Below are positions 8,482 to 17,245 of a DNA stretch of 23,730 nucleotides, piece by piece; position 1 is the stretch's first letter; each line of letters begins with the position of its first letter. Origin of the DNA: Armatimonadaceae bacterium. GTDB taxonomy: Bacteria > Armatimonadota > Armatimonadia > Armatimonadales > Armatimonadaceae. Location: assembly GCA_030446525.1 (NCBI GenBank), contig JAUJNC010000065.1, positions 1-23,730 of the forward strand, given 5' to 3'. Both the position numbers and the translations under genes were made by a program. The notes under the pieces were generated by a model. The model made no database searches and was not told the origin of the DNA. It saw only the letters and a program-made list of their open reading frames with translations.

Positions 8482-8987
8482 GGCTCAGGCCCGCCCGGCA
8501 GCGCCTCGGCGAGCACGCGCTCGGTCTGAACAGCCCGATACCGGCGAAGCCGCTCCCGCAGGGGCGGGCGGCTCGTCCCGAGGATCGCGATGGCCAGCAG
8601 CGCGGCGTTGGTCGCGCCCGCCTTGCCGATGGCCAGCGTCCCCACCGGCACCCCGCCGGGCATCTGCACGATGGAGAGGAGGGAATCCATGCCGCCCAGC
8701 GCGTGGCCCGGGACGGGCACGCCCAGCACGGGCACGACGGCGTGGGCGGCGGCCATGCCGGGCAGATGCGCCGCCCCACCCGCGCCCGCGACGATCACCT
8801 CGATGCCGCGCCCCTCGCAGCCCGACACGTATTCGACCATCCAGTCCGGCGTCCGGTGCGCCGAAACGATGCGGCACTCGTGCGCGATGTCGAACTGGGT
8901 CAGGACGTCATCGGCGTGGCGCATCGTTTCCCAATCGGACTTGCTGCCCATGATCACGGCGACGAGGGGTTTGTTTTCCATTTCCAT
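8478..8987 (-). CDS. purE: N5-carboxyaminoimidazole ribonucleotide mutase
   Basis: PurE converts N5-CAIR, the product of PurK, to CAIR in the purine pathway. All family motifs are present: GSKSDW near the N-terminus, [32 protein letters not shown] and [34 protein letters not shown]. The start is ATG 8987 or the ATG two codons later at 8981; neither has a strong ribosome site, and an in-frame GTG at 9074 would add an unconserved extension. The protein is intact at about 169 residues, slightly longer than usual because of a C-terminal tail. The stop overlaps the purK start (ATGA), and the whole run reads toward the 131-aa gene and phyH. Confidence 0.93.
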   Translation of the reverse strand: MEMENKPLVAVIMGSKSDWETMRHADDVLTQFDIAHECRIVSAHRTPDWMVEYVSGCEGRGIEVIVAGAGGAAHLPGMAAAHAVVPVLGVPVPGHALGGMDSLLSIVQMPGGVPVGTLAIGKAGATNAALLAIAILGTSRPPLRERLRRYRAVQTERVLAEALPGGPEP

Positions 8988-9201
8988 ACGCGTCGCTGGT
9001 CCGTCCTTCGAACTTCTTTCGCCTGCCCCGGCCCTTGCTTCCGCTGCCCTATACCCCGCGCCGGCCTCCTTCACACCTTTTTTATAGCCGCGCCGCGCGC
9101 CGGTCTATAGAACTCCGCCTGTCTGCGCACCGGGTCGATCAGTCAGTATTCGCGGACGCCGCCCCGTTATCGTTCCCGATGGCAGCCCTGTGCGCTTCCT
9201 T

Positions 9202-11566
9202 TCAACGTTTGTACTCTGCCGCGTGGCGGTCGCACAGCCAGAGGTAATGGCCTTCCGGCGTCAGCACCTTCTTCAGACCGCCCCAGACCTGTTGCGGGTC
9301 TTTCACGTCCAGGAGCAGGCACAGGGCGCGCAGGTCCGCGCCCTCCGCGCGCCGTTTCTCCTCCTCCATCCCGATCCTTCGGGCGTAGTCCGGTTCGGGA
9401 TGCTTCGTTTCGATGTCGGGGAGGTTTTTGACCAGCTCTTGCATCAGTTTCAGGTTCTGTTCGAACGCTTTGGCCTCCGCCGCCGAAAAATACGTGCCCA
9501 GCAAGGGGCTGGCAAACGGCGCGGCGAACTTCAATGCCTTGACCAGCTGCTGTATGTAGGGAGCCATCTCCCGGAGCCATTTGGCGGGGTCATCGATCGT
9601 ATAGATGCCGCCCTCCTCGGTCGAGTGCCAATCGCCAGGATAGTGGCACAGCAATTGGAGTTCGATCTTCTGCCCGACGAACAACTTCTTGAAGGCGCTC
9701 ACCTGTTGGTGACGCAAAACCAAAACGTTGGGGCAGTGTGATTCGATCAGCCTCTGTTCGCGCTCGAACTGCTTCAAGAATTGGCGCTGCAGCAGCGCGG
9801 TCTGATCGTCTATCCGTTCGATGACCTTTTCATGCCGCTCCTGTTCCGCATCCTCCAAATCATCCAGTTTCGCCAGCACCAGGTCATCCCGGCCCCACTC
9901 CACCCCGTGGAGCATCCCCGCCACCACAACATCCTCGCCCGTTTTCCGGGCATTCGATAGTCGGCTTCTTGTTGATCCGGTTCCGTAGGTGCTCATAGTT
10001 GAACTCATGTTTGCAGGGGGCGCCGTTGTGACCCGGACAGGGGACTTTGCGGGTGATCTGTAAACCCGGGAAGCGTTTCAGGGTCAACTCCATGCCGTCC
10101 TTGAGCAGTTCGAAGAAGTTCTGCGGGTGCGGGCCGCGCACCGTCAGCCGCAGATAGTGTTCGTGGGGGAAGGCCTGCGCCAGCGCCAGGTTCGTCTCCG
10201 TTTCATCGGCGAACAGCACGCCGGTGCGCCAGTGCGTGTGCGTGGTGAAGCGGTGCTGGCGCGCGATGAACCAGGTGGGGATTCCCGCCGGGATGGTGCT
10301 CAGCTCGAACTTCATCGAGATTTCGTGGCAGGGGTCGCTGGCCTGGAGGGCGTCCCATTTCCCGTGGTAGTCGGCCTCATCGAGGGGGAGGCGCTCCACA
10401 ACAAGGCTCTTGTCCTTGTCCTCCAGCGTGCGGTAGGAGAGGTCGAACTGATCCATCAGGCGCAGGAAGCGCTCCTGCATCGTCAGGTCGAGGTCGTCCC
10501 AGAGGCGCTCCATCTCCGCGCGCGTGAAGATGCCGTCCTGACGGATCACGTCCTCGCTTTCCAGCACCCGCGCGATGTACTGCGTCACCCACTGCGGCTT
10601 GAGGATGACGATGTCATTCATCTCCTCGTTGTCGCGGAAGTGGAGGATGTCGCCCAGCTCGTGCAGCCATTGCGCCAGAACCCGCGCATGGTCGCCGGTC
10701 ACGTTGTGCTCCGCCAGGCGCTTCCACAGCTCCCGCGCGGGGAGATGCTTTTCCGGCGAGGCGCGGAGGGCGTTGGCGGCATCCAGCCAGGCGGTCGGCC
10801 ATCTTTCGCCCATCAGCGGGAGCTTCCTGGGGTCGGCGGCGGTCTTGACTATCTCCTGGCGCAGCTCCTCCACGCCCTGCCCGGTAGCGTTGCTGATCGG
10901 GCAATGGCCGATGATCTGCGGGTAGCTGCGGCGCAGATCGGCGAGGGGCAGGTCGGCATCGCGCTGGTCCGTGTGGGTGGCGACGATCAGGACGGGCGAT
11001 TCGGGGGCGAGGGCCTGGATGGTGTCGAGCCAGTAGTACAGGCGGCCCTGGGCGAAGCCATGCCGCGCGTTCCAGGCCAGCAGGAAGAGCGAGCGATTCG
11101 TCAGGAAGAACTGGTGCGTGGCGTGCGCGATCTCCTGCCCGGCGAAGTCCCAGGTGTTGAGCTGCATGGTGACGTCCGGCTCGGTCGGATGCTTCAGCTC
11201 CAGCGTGCCGATCTCGATGCCGTGTGTGGTATCCTGCTCCGTGAACGTTTCGCCGCGCAGCGCGCGCAACAGCGAGGTCTTGCCCACGCCGCCCTGACCG
11301 ACGACGAGCATCTTCGAAACCCACTGCCGACTGCTCGCCTCCAGCTGCGCTCCCAGGTAGGCCAGAAGCGCCCTGGTTCCCTGTGCGACAACATCAGGCG
11401 GCAGCGAACTCAGCGGGTTGTTGTCGAGGGATAGCGTCGTCAGGTTGGTGAGCCGGGCGATCTCCGGCGGCAGCGAACTCAGCCGGTTGCCGCCGAGGTA
11501 TAGCGCTGTCCCGCCGCTCCGGGCGGCCCGTTCGATCTCTTGAAGAACCTGCTTCCGGTCCATCAT
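9202..11566 (-). pseudogene. Roco family GTPase (LRR-Roc-COR) with a single-base frameshift
   Basis: The ATG at 11566 (a second follows at 11563) sits after GGAGGAG. The N-terminus has two leucine-rich repeats (LYLGGNRLSSLPPEIARL, LSLDNNPLSSLPPDVV). Next is a Roc GTPase with P-loop GQGGVGKTS (residues 90-98), switch II DFAGQE (140-145) and base-recognition motif THTD (197-200). The COR dimerisation domain follows (LWKRLAEHNVTG, ILKPQWVTQYIARVLES). Near residue 530 is a Cys/His cluster (CPGHNGAPCKHEF, IECP), typical before the C-terminal part of bacterial Roco proteins. There the frame breaks: one extra G in the triplet at 9938-9940. Removing it restores about 245 more residues to YLWLCDRHAAEYKR, giving near 787 in all. 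Roco proteins are GTP-regulated signalling switches. The gene stands alone, divergent from the HNH cassette. Confidence 0.9.
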
Positions 11567-11971
11567 ATCTCCTCCAGATCGGGTCGTGCTTTCTGATCCT
11601 CCGACGCCCGCCGTTGCGTCAACCACCTCACAGCAAAGCCGTCCACTGTCCTACGAGGCTTCCCGCCAGGAACAATGGCCATTACCCCCCAGCAAAACCG
11701 CCCCGTTTTCTTACGAACCGGGTTCGACAAGGTGACGGAATATACCTTTGTCAACGTTGCCACAAAGACCCGGTTCATCGTACAGGACAGACGCCTTGCG
11801 TTTGCGTCTTTTCTCTTGTCGCGGCGAAGCGTGGTGACATCGAAAGCCCCTACAGCAAGTGAACAAGCACGCAACCAGTCCACGGAGGGGCGTCCACGAC
11901 CCGCTGCTCGCCCCGCTGGGCAGCTACGGCGGCACGACCCAGACCACGGGGCTGTGCGGGGCGGCGCGTCC
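11567..11971. other. Divergent intergenic region
   Basis: About 400 bases between the Roco gene (minus) and the HNH cassette (plus). It is less GC-rich in places than the flanking genes. It holds a 13-bp palindrome, CGAACCGGGTTCG, at 11714-11726. No convincing promoter for the Roco gene and no coding sequence were found. Confidence 0.5.
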
Positions 11972-12000
11972 TTGACAGCGGCCCAGAAGGGGCGCATAAT
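11972..12000 (+). promoter_or_regulatory. Near-consensus sigma-70 promoter of the HNH cassette
   Basis: TTGACA (11972-11977), a 17-nt spacer and CATAAT (11995-12000) form an almost perfect vegetative promoter. Transcription would start near 12007, about 64 nt before the first gene of the cassette. Confidence 0.75.
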
Positions 12001-12070
12001 GGCATACGCGGAAGCGGACCAGGGCGGGGTCTCCCGGTAGGCAATCTATAAGCGCGGGCGAGGAAAAACG

Positions 12071-12487
12071 ATGGCGGCAGCGACAACGCGGGAGTTCACG
12101 CTACACCTCCCGCAGGATGTGATCGAGATGCTGGGGCGGGCGGCGGCGGAACGGCGCCAAACGCCCGACCAGATCGTCGTGGAAGCCCTGCGCTTCTCGT
12201 TGCAGCCGGTGCGTCAGGAGGCGCTGCGGCGGCTCCAAAGCCACATCGGGCAACAACAGTCACAGTCCGAGCCGCAGATACGTGCGCACCTGGGGGCCGC
12301 TCTTGCCGCAGAGGAACAGGAACGGCTGTCGCGGCTTTTGGAGCGCAACCGCACCGAAGGGCTGACCGCGGAAGAGCAGGCAGAGCTGCAAGGGCTTTTC
12401 GACCGGATCGAGGCGGTCGCGACGGAAAAGGCGGCGGCGATCTGGCTGCTTTCGGGCAGGTCGTCGGAACCTGACGCCACGCGGTGA
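12071..12487 (+). CDS. Small helical protein preceding an HNH nuclease, possible antitoxin-like partner
   Basis: The ATG at 12071 follows GAGGAA. The 138-residue product begins like a ribbon-helix-helix protein (REFTLHLPQDVIEMLGRAAAERRQTPDQIVVEALRFSL). The rest is charged, Glu/Arg/Gln-rich and predicted helical or coiled coil (EEQERLSRLLERNRTEGLTAEEQAELQGLFDRIEAV). The stop overlaps the GTG start of the HNH gene in GTGA, so the two are translationally coupled. A small DNA-binding-like protein before a nuclease resembles toxin-antitoxin order. From memory, similar pairs are common in cyanobacteria, but a toxin role for this pair is not established here. Confidence 0.85.
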   Translation: MAAATTREFTLHLPQDVIEMLGRAAAERRQTPDQIVVEALRFSLQPVRQEALRRLQSHIGQQQSQSEPQIRAHLGAALAAEEQERLSRLLERNRTEGLTAEEQAELQGLFDRIEAVATEKAAAIWLLSGRSSEPDATR

Positions 12488-12951
12488 GCAAAACGTACAT
12501 CCCGCAGGCATTACGAACCGAAGCCGAAAGCCACTTCGAGGGCCGGTGTGCCTACTGCCGCAGTCCGCAAGCGTCGATGAATGTGGCGTTCGAGGTAGAT
12601 CACATTCTTCCGGAGAAAGAGGGCGGGCTTACCGTGAGCGATAACCTGGCGTTCTCCTGCCCGCTCTGCAACGGTTTCAAAGGAGCGCGAACGCACGGAC
12701 GCGCTCCCGGGACGGGGCGTGACGTTGCGCTGTTCCACCCCCGCAAACAGAGCTGGTTCCGACACTTCCGTTGGGCGCAAGACCGGCAGACCATTGAAGG
12801 ACACACCCAGAGCGGGCGCGCCACCGTCGAAGCGTTGCAATTGAACAATCTCAACCTTTTGCGCCTGCGGACCATCTGGCTGGCTATCGGTTCGTCGCCC
12901 CCGGACTGGCGGACGCCTCCCTTCGTTGGGCTACAACGCCCGTCGCAGTGA
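12484..12951 (+). CDS. HNH endonuclease
   Basis: 155 residues, GTG start overlapping the upstream gene by 4 nt. It contains a zinc-binding pair C22-x-x-C25 (CAYC), the catalytic DH at 39-40 (FEVDHILPEKEGG), N54 (SDNLAFSC) and the second zinc pair C59-x-x-C62 followed by N63 (CPLCNGFKG). This is the complete HNH fold of the common stand-alone bacterial type, which cleaves DNA using a metal ion. The C-terminal half (FHPRKQSWFRHFRW, GRATVEALQLNN) is also characteristic of this subgroup, where it follows the HNH core. The gene is intact, with codon use like its neighbours. Target and biological role are unknown; defence, mobile-element or toxin roles are all possible. Confidence 0.92.
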   Translation: MSKTYIPQALRTEAESHFEGRCAYCRSPQASMNVAFEVDHILPEKEGGLTVSDNLAFSCPLCNGFKGARTHGRAPGTGRDVALFHPRKQSWFRHFRWAQDRQTIEGHTQSGRATVEALQLNNLNLLRLRTIWLAIGSSPPDWRTPPFVGLQRPSQ

Positions 12952-13252
12952 CGGTCAGCTCGTCCAGGCGCCCCCGACCCGCCGCCGCGTTCGAGCGTCT
13001 GCGGCAGGCGCACCCGCCTCGGCACGATGGGCCTGAAGATCACCGATTGTCGCTGTCGGGGCGGGGGGACCCGCCCCGACACTTGTCGGCGACATCCCCG
13101 GGACCTCCGGCACGGAAGACCCCCGGAATCGCGCCGGCTCCGGGCATGGGGCCGGATGCTGAACGTCGCCGCCGCCGCGGTGCCCCGCCGTCCCAAGGCG
13201 TGGGAGGCAAGGCGCGTCGCACGGACCGACCGTCTCACCAGGAGGAGATAGG
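12952..13252. other. Intergenic region with no convincing gene
   Basis: About 300 bases of GC-rich sequence between the HNH gene and the FG-GAP gene. Open frames here have arginine/proline-rich translations with no family likeness. It contains the strong hairpin at 13054-13081 and, at its end, an AGGAGGAG ribosome site for the FG-GAP gene. Confidence 0.55.
13054..13081. other. Perfect 12-bp GC hairpin with GNRA-type loop
   Basis: TGTCGGGGCGGG (13054-13065) pairs exactly with CCCGCCCCGACA (13070-13081) around the loop GGGA, which fits the GNRA tetraloop pattern. It lies about 100 nt after the HNH stop. No T-run follows, so it may be a factor-dependent terminator, an mRNA-stabilising end or part of a small RNA. 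Confidence 0.6.
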
Positions 13253-14539
13253 ATGAGGACACGTTTGTTCGTTTGTTCGCTCGCTGCCGCCGCGCTCGCG
13301 CTGATCGTGCCCGTGACAGCCGCGCCGGCCGGGCCGAGCAGCTTCCGGTACGTGGATGAGTCCGGGCGGCTGCCCCCCGACTTCAACCCGCCCGACACCG
13401 ACACGCTCGACGTCGACTTCGCCGACGTGGACGGGGACGGCGACCTGGACATCTTCGTCGCGGATGGTACGGCTTCCGCCGCGCCCCGACCGAACAAGCT
13501 TTATATCAACGACGGTCGCGGGAACTTCTCGGACCAGACCTTCCTCCGGCTCCCCGCTACCCCGCCCGCCAACAGCACGGAAGTGGAGTTCGCCGACGTG
13601 GACGGGGACGGCGACCCGGACGCGATCGTGGCGAACCTGGGGCCCGAGCAGCTCCTGCTGAACGACGGGAGCGGCTTCTTCGCCGACGCGAGCGCCACCC
13701 ACCTGCCGCCCGCGCTCCCTTTCTTCGAGGACATCAGCGCCGAGGCCCGCTTCGCGGACGTGGACGGCGACGGCGATCCGGACCTGCTGGTGTCCAACGA
13801 GAACCCCTTCAACCCGGACCCGCTGGGCGGGGCGCAGAACCGCGTCTGGATCAACGACGGCGCGGGCCGCTTCGCGGACGAGACCGCTGCCCGCATCCCC
13901 GCCCGCACGGACCAGACCCAGGGCTTCGTCGCGGGCGACATCGATAACGATGGCGACCTGGACCTCATCGTGGTCAACATCGGGCAGGACCTGGTGCTCA
14001 TCAACGACGGGGCGGGCCACTTCACCGACGAGACGGCGCGCCGCTTCCCGGTCACGGCCGACTCGACCCGCAAGGGAGTGCTCGCCGACTTCAACGGGGA
14101 CGGGCGCCTCGACCTTTTCCTGGGCAACAGCCGCAACCAGCAGGACCGGCTCTACTTCAACAAGGGCGGCGTGTTCGTCGATGTCACCAAAGGGAACGTC
14201 CCCGCGCGTGCCGACACCACCACCGACGTGGACGTGGCGGACCTGGATGACGACGGCGACCTGGACCTGTACCTGACGAACGCGGGTGATTTCCTGGTCG
14301 GGCACGGCTTCCTCGGCGACGTGAACGTGTTTCTGCGCAATAACGGTCACGGGAAGTTCCAGGACAAGTCCAAAGCCCACTTCCCCCAGGAGTCAAGGCC
14401 GGGCACCAATGCCGCGTTCGGCGATGTGGACGGCGACGGGGACCTGGACCTTTTGCTCGGCAACTCGACCTCGATCGGCGGCGCGGAGGCTCTCTACATC
14501 CGCCACCGCAACCCGGGCAAGGGGCAGAACGGCGAGTAA
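13253..14539 (+). CDS. Secreted FG-GAP/VCBS repeat protein
   Basis: The ATG at 13253 follows AGGAGGAG. The 428-residue product starts with a signal peptide (RLFVCSLAAAALALIVPVTAAPAG). It then has seven repeats, each carrying a calcium-binding loop of the type DVDGDGDLD; variants are DIDNDGDLD, DFNGDGRLD and DLDDDGDLD. Each loop is followed by LLLNDGSGFF- or VWINDGAGRF-type strands. Such repeats build a seven-bladed beta-propeller like the integrin alpha N-terminus. The protein is probably extracellular and involved in binding or adhesion. No C-terminal anchor, PEP-CTERM or other domain is present, and the protein ends soon after the seventh repeat. The gene is intact. It converges with the Uma2-family gene, with only 16 nt between stops. 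Confidence 0.94.
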   Translation: MRTRLFVCSLAAAALALIVPVTAAPAGPSSFRYVDESGRLPPDFNPPDTDTLDVDFADVDGDGDLDIFVADGTASAAPRPNKLYINDGRGNFSDQTFLRLPATPPANSTEVEFADVDGDGDPDAIVANLGPEQLLLNDGSGFFADASATHLPPALPFFEDISAEARFADVDGDGDPDLLVSNENPFNPDPLGGAQNRVWINDGAGRFADETAARIPARTDQTQGFVAGDIDNDGDLDLIVVNIGQDLVLINDGAGHFTDETARRFPVTADSTRKGVLADFNGDGRLDLFLGNSRNQQDRLYFNKGGVFVDVTKGNVPARADTTTDVDVADLDDDGDLDLYLTNAGDFLVGHGFLGDVNVFLRNNGHGKFQDKSKAHFPQESRPGTNAAFGDVDGDGDLDLLLGNSTSIGGAEALYIRHRNPGKGQNGE

Positions 14540-14555
14540 GACGTCGGGAACACTC

Positions 14556-15218
14556 TCAGGCGGGGCCGCCGGCGGCTTCCAGCAACGCGCGTATGGTCGC
14601 CAGCTCGTCCGGGCGCGGCTCGGCCAGCAGCGCGGCAACGGGCAATTCCATTCCCTCGACACGCTCCAGCCGCAGCGCGCTTTCCGTTCGCGTGTCCTCG
14701 TCGTACTCCGTTTCCCGGCGGCGCAGAACGCGGACGCGCCGGCGCGGCGGGTCGAGGAAGACGATCTCCGGGATGCCCAGCCCCCGGTACTCGGTTTCCA
14801 GGGCGATGAGATCGGACGGGCGGTCATTCGGCGAGACGATCTCCATCACCAGGTCGGGCGCGCCGTAGACCGCCTTCTCGCGCACGATCCCCATCCGCTC
14901 CCTCCGCACGAACAGCAGGTCGGGCAGGCGGCCCCCGTAGGCGCTGATCTCCACCGCCGTGCGCGAACCCAGGACGATCCCCAGGTTCCGGTGCGAGACG
15001 TATGTGCCCACCACCCGATCCAGCCAGACGAACAGTTTCTCATGCTCCAGTTGCGCGGCCATCTTCTCGACCATCACCCCCGCGACCAGCTCGATATGCC
15101 GATCCCCCGACAGCTCCAGGAACGCGGTGAACGGGATCGGACGCTCCGCGTACTGGACCACGCGGCCTTCCACCTGCTGCCGGATCTCCTCCGGCGCGAT
15201 CGTCGTCGCTGCTGTCAT
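14556..15218 (-). CDS. Uma2 family (DUF820) putative PD-(D/E)xK nuclease
   Basis: The ATG at 15218 has GGGGAAAGG 8 nt upstream, so it was chosen over an ATG 10 codons earlier. The 220-residue product shows the family core: RHIELVAGVMVEKM, VLGSRTAVEISAYGGRLPDLLFVRRERM, then GAPDLVMEIVSPNDRPSDLIALETEYRGLGIPEIVFLDP. The D in PDLLFV and the ExxS segment of the second stretch correspond to the nuclease-like PD-(D/E)xK site, although biochemical activity of this family is poorly known. It has a C-terminal extension with VEGMELPVAALL. Such genes are very abundant in cyanobacteria and related phyla, often near mobile DNA. It stands alone on the minus strand. Confidence 0.9.
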   Translation of the reverse strand: MTAATTIAPEEIRQQVEGRVVQYAERPIPFTAFLELSGDRHIELVAGVMVEKMAAQLEHEKLFVWLDRVVGTYVSHRNLGIVLGSRTAVEISAYGGRLPDLLFVRRERMGIVREKAVYGAPDLVMEIVSPNDRPSDLIALETEYRGLGIPEIVFLDPPRRRVRVLRRRETEYDEDTRTESALRLERVEGMELPVAALLAEPRPDELATIRALLEAAGGPA

Positions 15219-15623
15219 CGCCGTGCCTTTCCCCCGTGACGCGCCCATTCATCCGCGCGCCTTCGTTCTGTTGCGGCCATTATAGTCTTCCGACCCACCC
15301 CTGGCGAGGCCGGGAACGCAGGGCCAGTCGCACCCGTGGAGACGGGTCGCCGTCTCAAAGGCCGCCCCCGGGATCGTTCGTGCGTTCATGAGTCTCTCCG
15401 TCGGGCTGCTCTGCGAAGATCAACAACCCTATTATACAGGCTCCTCGCCGCGAGCCTGCGCAACGAGCGCGCTAAGAGCCGCCCGGCTCAAACGGCTTGT
15501 TGTCGAGCAGCGGGCGCGGCCGCATGCCGGCGATTTGTGTCCGGCCTGCCGCCCCAGGCAGGATTTCATCCCACCCTTTACAAACATTTACCTACCCGAA
15601 CGACATCACGATAGGAGATTCCG
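15219..15623. other. Intergenic region with a small hairpin and a TATAAT hexamer
   Basis: About 400 bases between the Uma2 gene (minus) and the GH4 gene (plus). CAGGCTC (15437-15443) pairs with GAGCCTG (15452-15458). On the minus strand TATAAT (15436-15431) directly follows this hairpin, but no -35 hexamer stands at proper spacing. Short open frames here show no family likeness. AGGAG before 15624 is the GH4 ribosome site. Confidence 0.5.
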
Positions 15624-17168
15624 ATGCCACTTAAGATCGCCATGATCGGGGCCGGCTCGATCGGCTTCACCCGCCGCCTGATGGGCGACCTTCTCACCGT
15701 CCCGGAGTTCGCCGACACCACCTTCGCCTTCACCGATATCAACGAGCATAACCTGGATATGGTCACGCAGCTGGCGCGGCGCGACATCGCGGGCAACGGC
15801 CTCCCGGCCAGAGTCGAGAGCACGACCGACCGCCGCGCGGCCATCGCGGAAGCGGACTACGTGATCTGCCTGATCCGCCAGGGCGGGCTGGAGGCGTTCC
15901 AGACCGACATCGACGTCCCGCTCCGGTACGGCGTCGACCAGTGCGTGGGCGACACGCTGTGCGCCGGGGGCATTATGTACGCCCAGCGCACGATCGCGGC
16001 CCTGCTCGACTTCTGCAGGGACATCCGCGAGGTCGCCAAGCCCGGTGCGCTGTTCCTCAACTACAGCAACCCGATGGCCATGAACACCTGGGCCTGCAAC
16101 CAGTACGGCGGCGTTCATGGTAGCGCCGTCGGCGACACGCATTAGCCGGTAGAGATCACGCGCTGCATCGAGCACTGGGCGCGGGGCGAGGGCTGATCGG
16201 CCCTGACGAGAAGCTGCACCGGCGTGACGTCGACCGTGGTCGCGGCGGGGATCAACCACTGACCCGTGGTTCATCAAGGCGCAGTGGCGCGGCATGGTAT
16301 GATCCCCCGGATGCTGGAGGCGATTCCAGAATCACCCCGAATACCCTGACCGAGAAGGTGCGCACATCGACGTCCTGAAGCGCTTCAGTTATTATTCGAC
16401 CGAGTCCAACGGGCACCTTTCGGAGTACGTGCCGTGGTATCGCAAGCGCCTCGACGAGATCCACAGGTGGATCGACCTGTCGCGCTGGATCAACACGGCG
16501 AGACGGGCGGCTACCTGCACTTTGTTGCACGGAGGGCCGCAATTGGTTCGAGACCATTTCCCCAACTGGCTGAAGCAGGACCCGCCCCGGTTCACGCCGG
16601 AGAAGCGCAGCGAGGGCGCGGCTCGTACATCGTCGAGGCGCTGGAAACGAGCCGGACGTACCGCGCGGCCACTTCAACGTCGTGAACCAGGGCCACATCA
16701 CCAACCTGCCCGACGGCTGCATCGTCGAGATACCGGGCTACGTGGATAAGAACAGCGTCAACATCCCGGTCGTGGGCGACCTGCCGCTCGCCTGCGCCGC
16801 GACCTGCTCGGCCAGCGTGCGCGTGCAGCAGATGGGGATGGAGGCCGCGGTGCAGGGCGACGTCACGCTCCTGAAGCAGGCGATGCTGCACGACCCTGGT
16901 CGGCGCGGTCTGTGACCCCGAAGAGATCTGGCAGATGACCGACGACCTGCTCGTTACCCAGGCGCAGTGGCTGCCGCAGTACGCGGACGAAATCCCCAAA
17001 GCCGAGCAGCGGCTCGACGAAGCCGTCGCGAACGGCACGCGCGTCCACCTGATGGAGGGCTTCCAGGGCGCCGCCCGCCTGCACACCAAAACAGTCGGGG
17101 AGATGGCGAAGGCCGGGGGGCGCGCCAGCGCAGGCCGCCGACAAGGCAAGATGACCGCCAACGCCTAG
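15624..17168 (+). pseudogene. Family 4 glycoside hydrolase (alpha-galactosidase/alpha-glucosidase type), heavily frameshifted
   Basis: GH4 enzymes hydrolyse alpha-glycosides with NAD+ and a divalent metal. The ATG at 15624 follows AGGAG. The NAD-binding start IAMIGAGSIGFTRRLMGDLL is intact, as are GGIMYAQRTIAALLDFCRDIREVAKPG and LFLNYSNPMAMNTWAC. Then the frame fails. The expected metal-binding GLCH region after YGGV looks deleted, and TAG follows at 16143. The rest of the protein can be recovered piece by piece in changing frames: ITRCIEHWARGEG, LIGPDEKLHRRDVD, FSYYSTESNGHLSEYVPWYRKR, RWIDLSRWIN, GHITNLPDGCIVEIPGYVDKN, PLACAATCSASVRVQQMGMEAAV, PEEIWQMTDDLL and LMEGFQGAARLHTKTV. The end is TAG at 17168. 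At least seven indels are needed, some looking like 2-nt gains in CG- or AC-repeats. Sequence order is full length, so it decayed, or was misassembled, in place. Confidence 0.88.
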
Positions 17169-17192
17169 CACCGCTTCACGGCCAACACACGG

Positions 17193-17222
17193 AAGCCCCC
17201 ACGCGGCGTAGGGCTTTCTGTT
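17193..17222 (+). terminator. Probable intrinsic terminator after the GH4 gene
   Basis: AAGCCC (17193-17198) pairs with GGGCTT (17211-17216) across a 12-nt loop and is followed by a T-rich stretch (TCTGTT). It lies 24 nt beyond the GH4 stop. The stem is short, so strength is uncertain. Confidence 0.5.
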
Positions 17223-17245
17223 AAATGACCACGGGAGGTTTTACG

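Noticed and set aside
6811..8529. A 572-codon open frame on the plus strand.
   Set aside because: Antisense to purK and its neighbours; His/Arg/Gly-rich translation with no domain.
10127..11434. A 435-codon open frame on the plus strand.
   Set aside because: Antisense shadow of the Roco gene.
11749..11754. TTGACA on the minus strand as the Roco promoter.
   Set aside because: No -10-like hexamer stands 16-18 nt downstream.
12948..13256. A 102-codon frame between the HNH and FG-GAP genes.
   Set aside because: Arg/Pro-rich, no family likeness, runs over a perfect hairpin and into the next gene's start.
13235..14380. A 381-codon open frame on the minus strand with repeated VQVAVxxHV-like segments.
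   Set aside because: The repetition mirrors the calcium-loop repeats of the FG-GAP gene on the other strand.
13253..14539. Regularly spaced near-identical DNA (gacgtggacggggacgg type) resembling a CRISPR array.
   Set aside because: The units are codons for calcium-binding loops in an open frame, not repeats separated by unique spacers.
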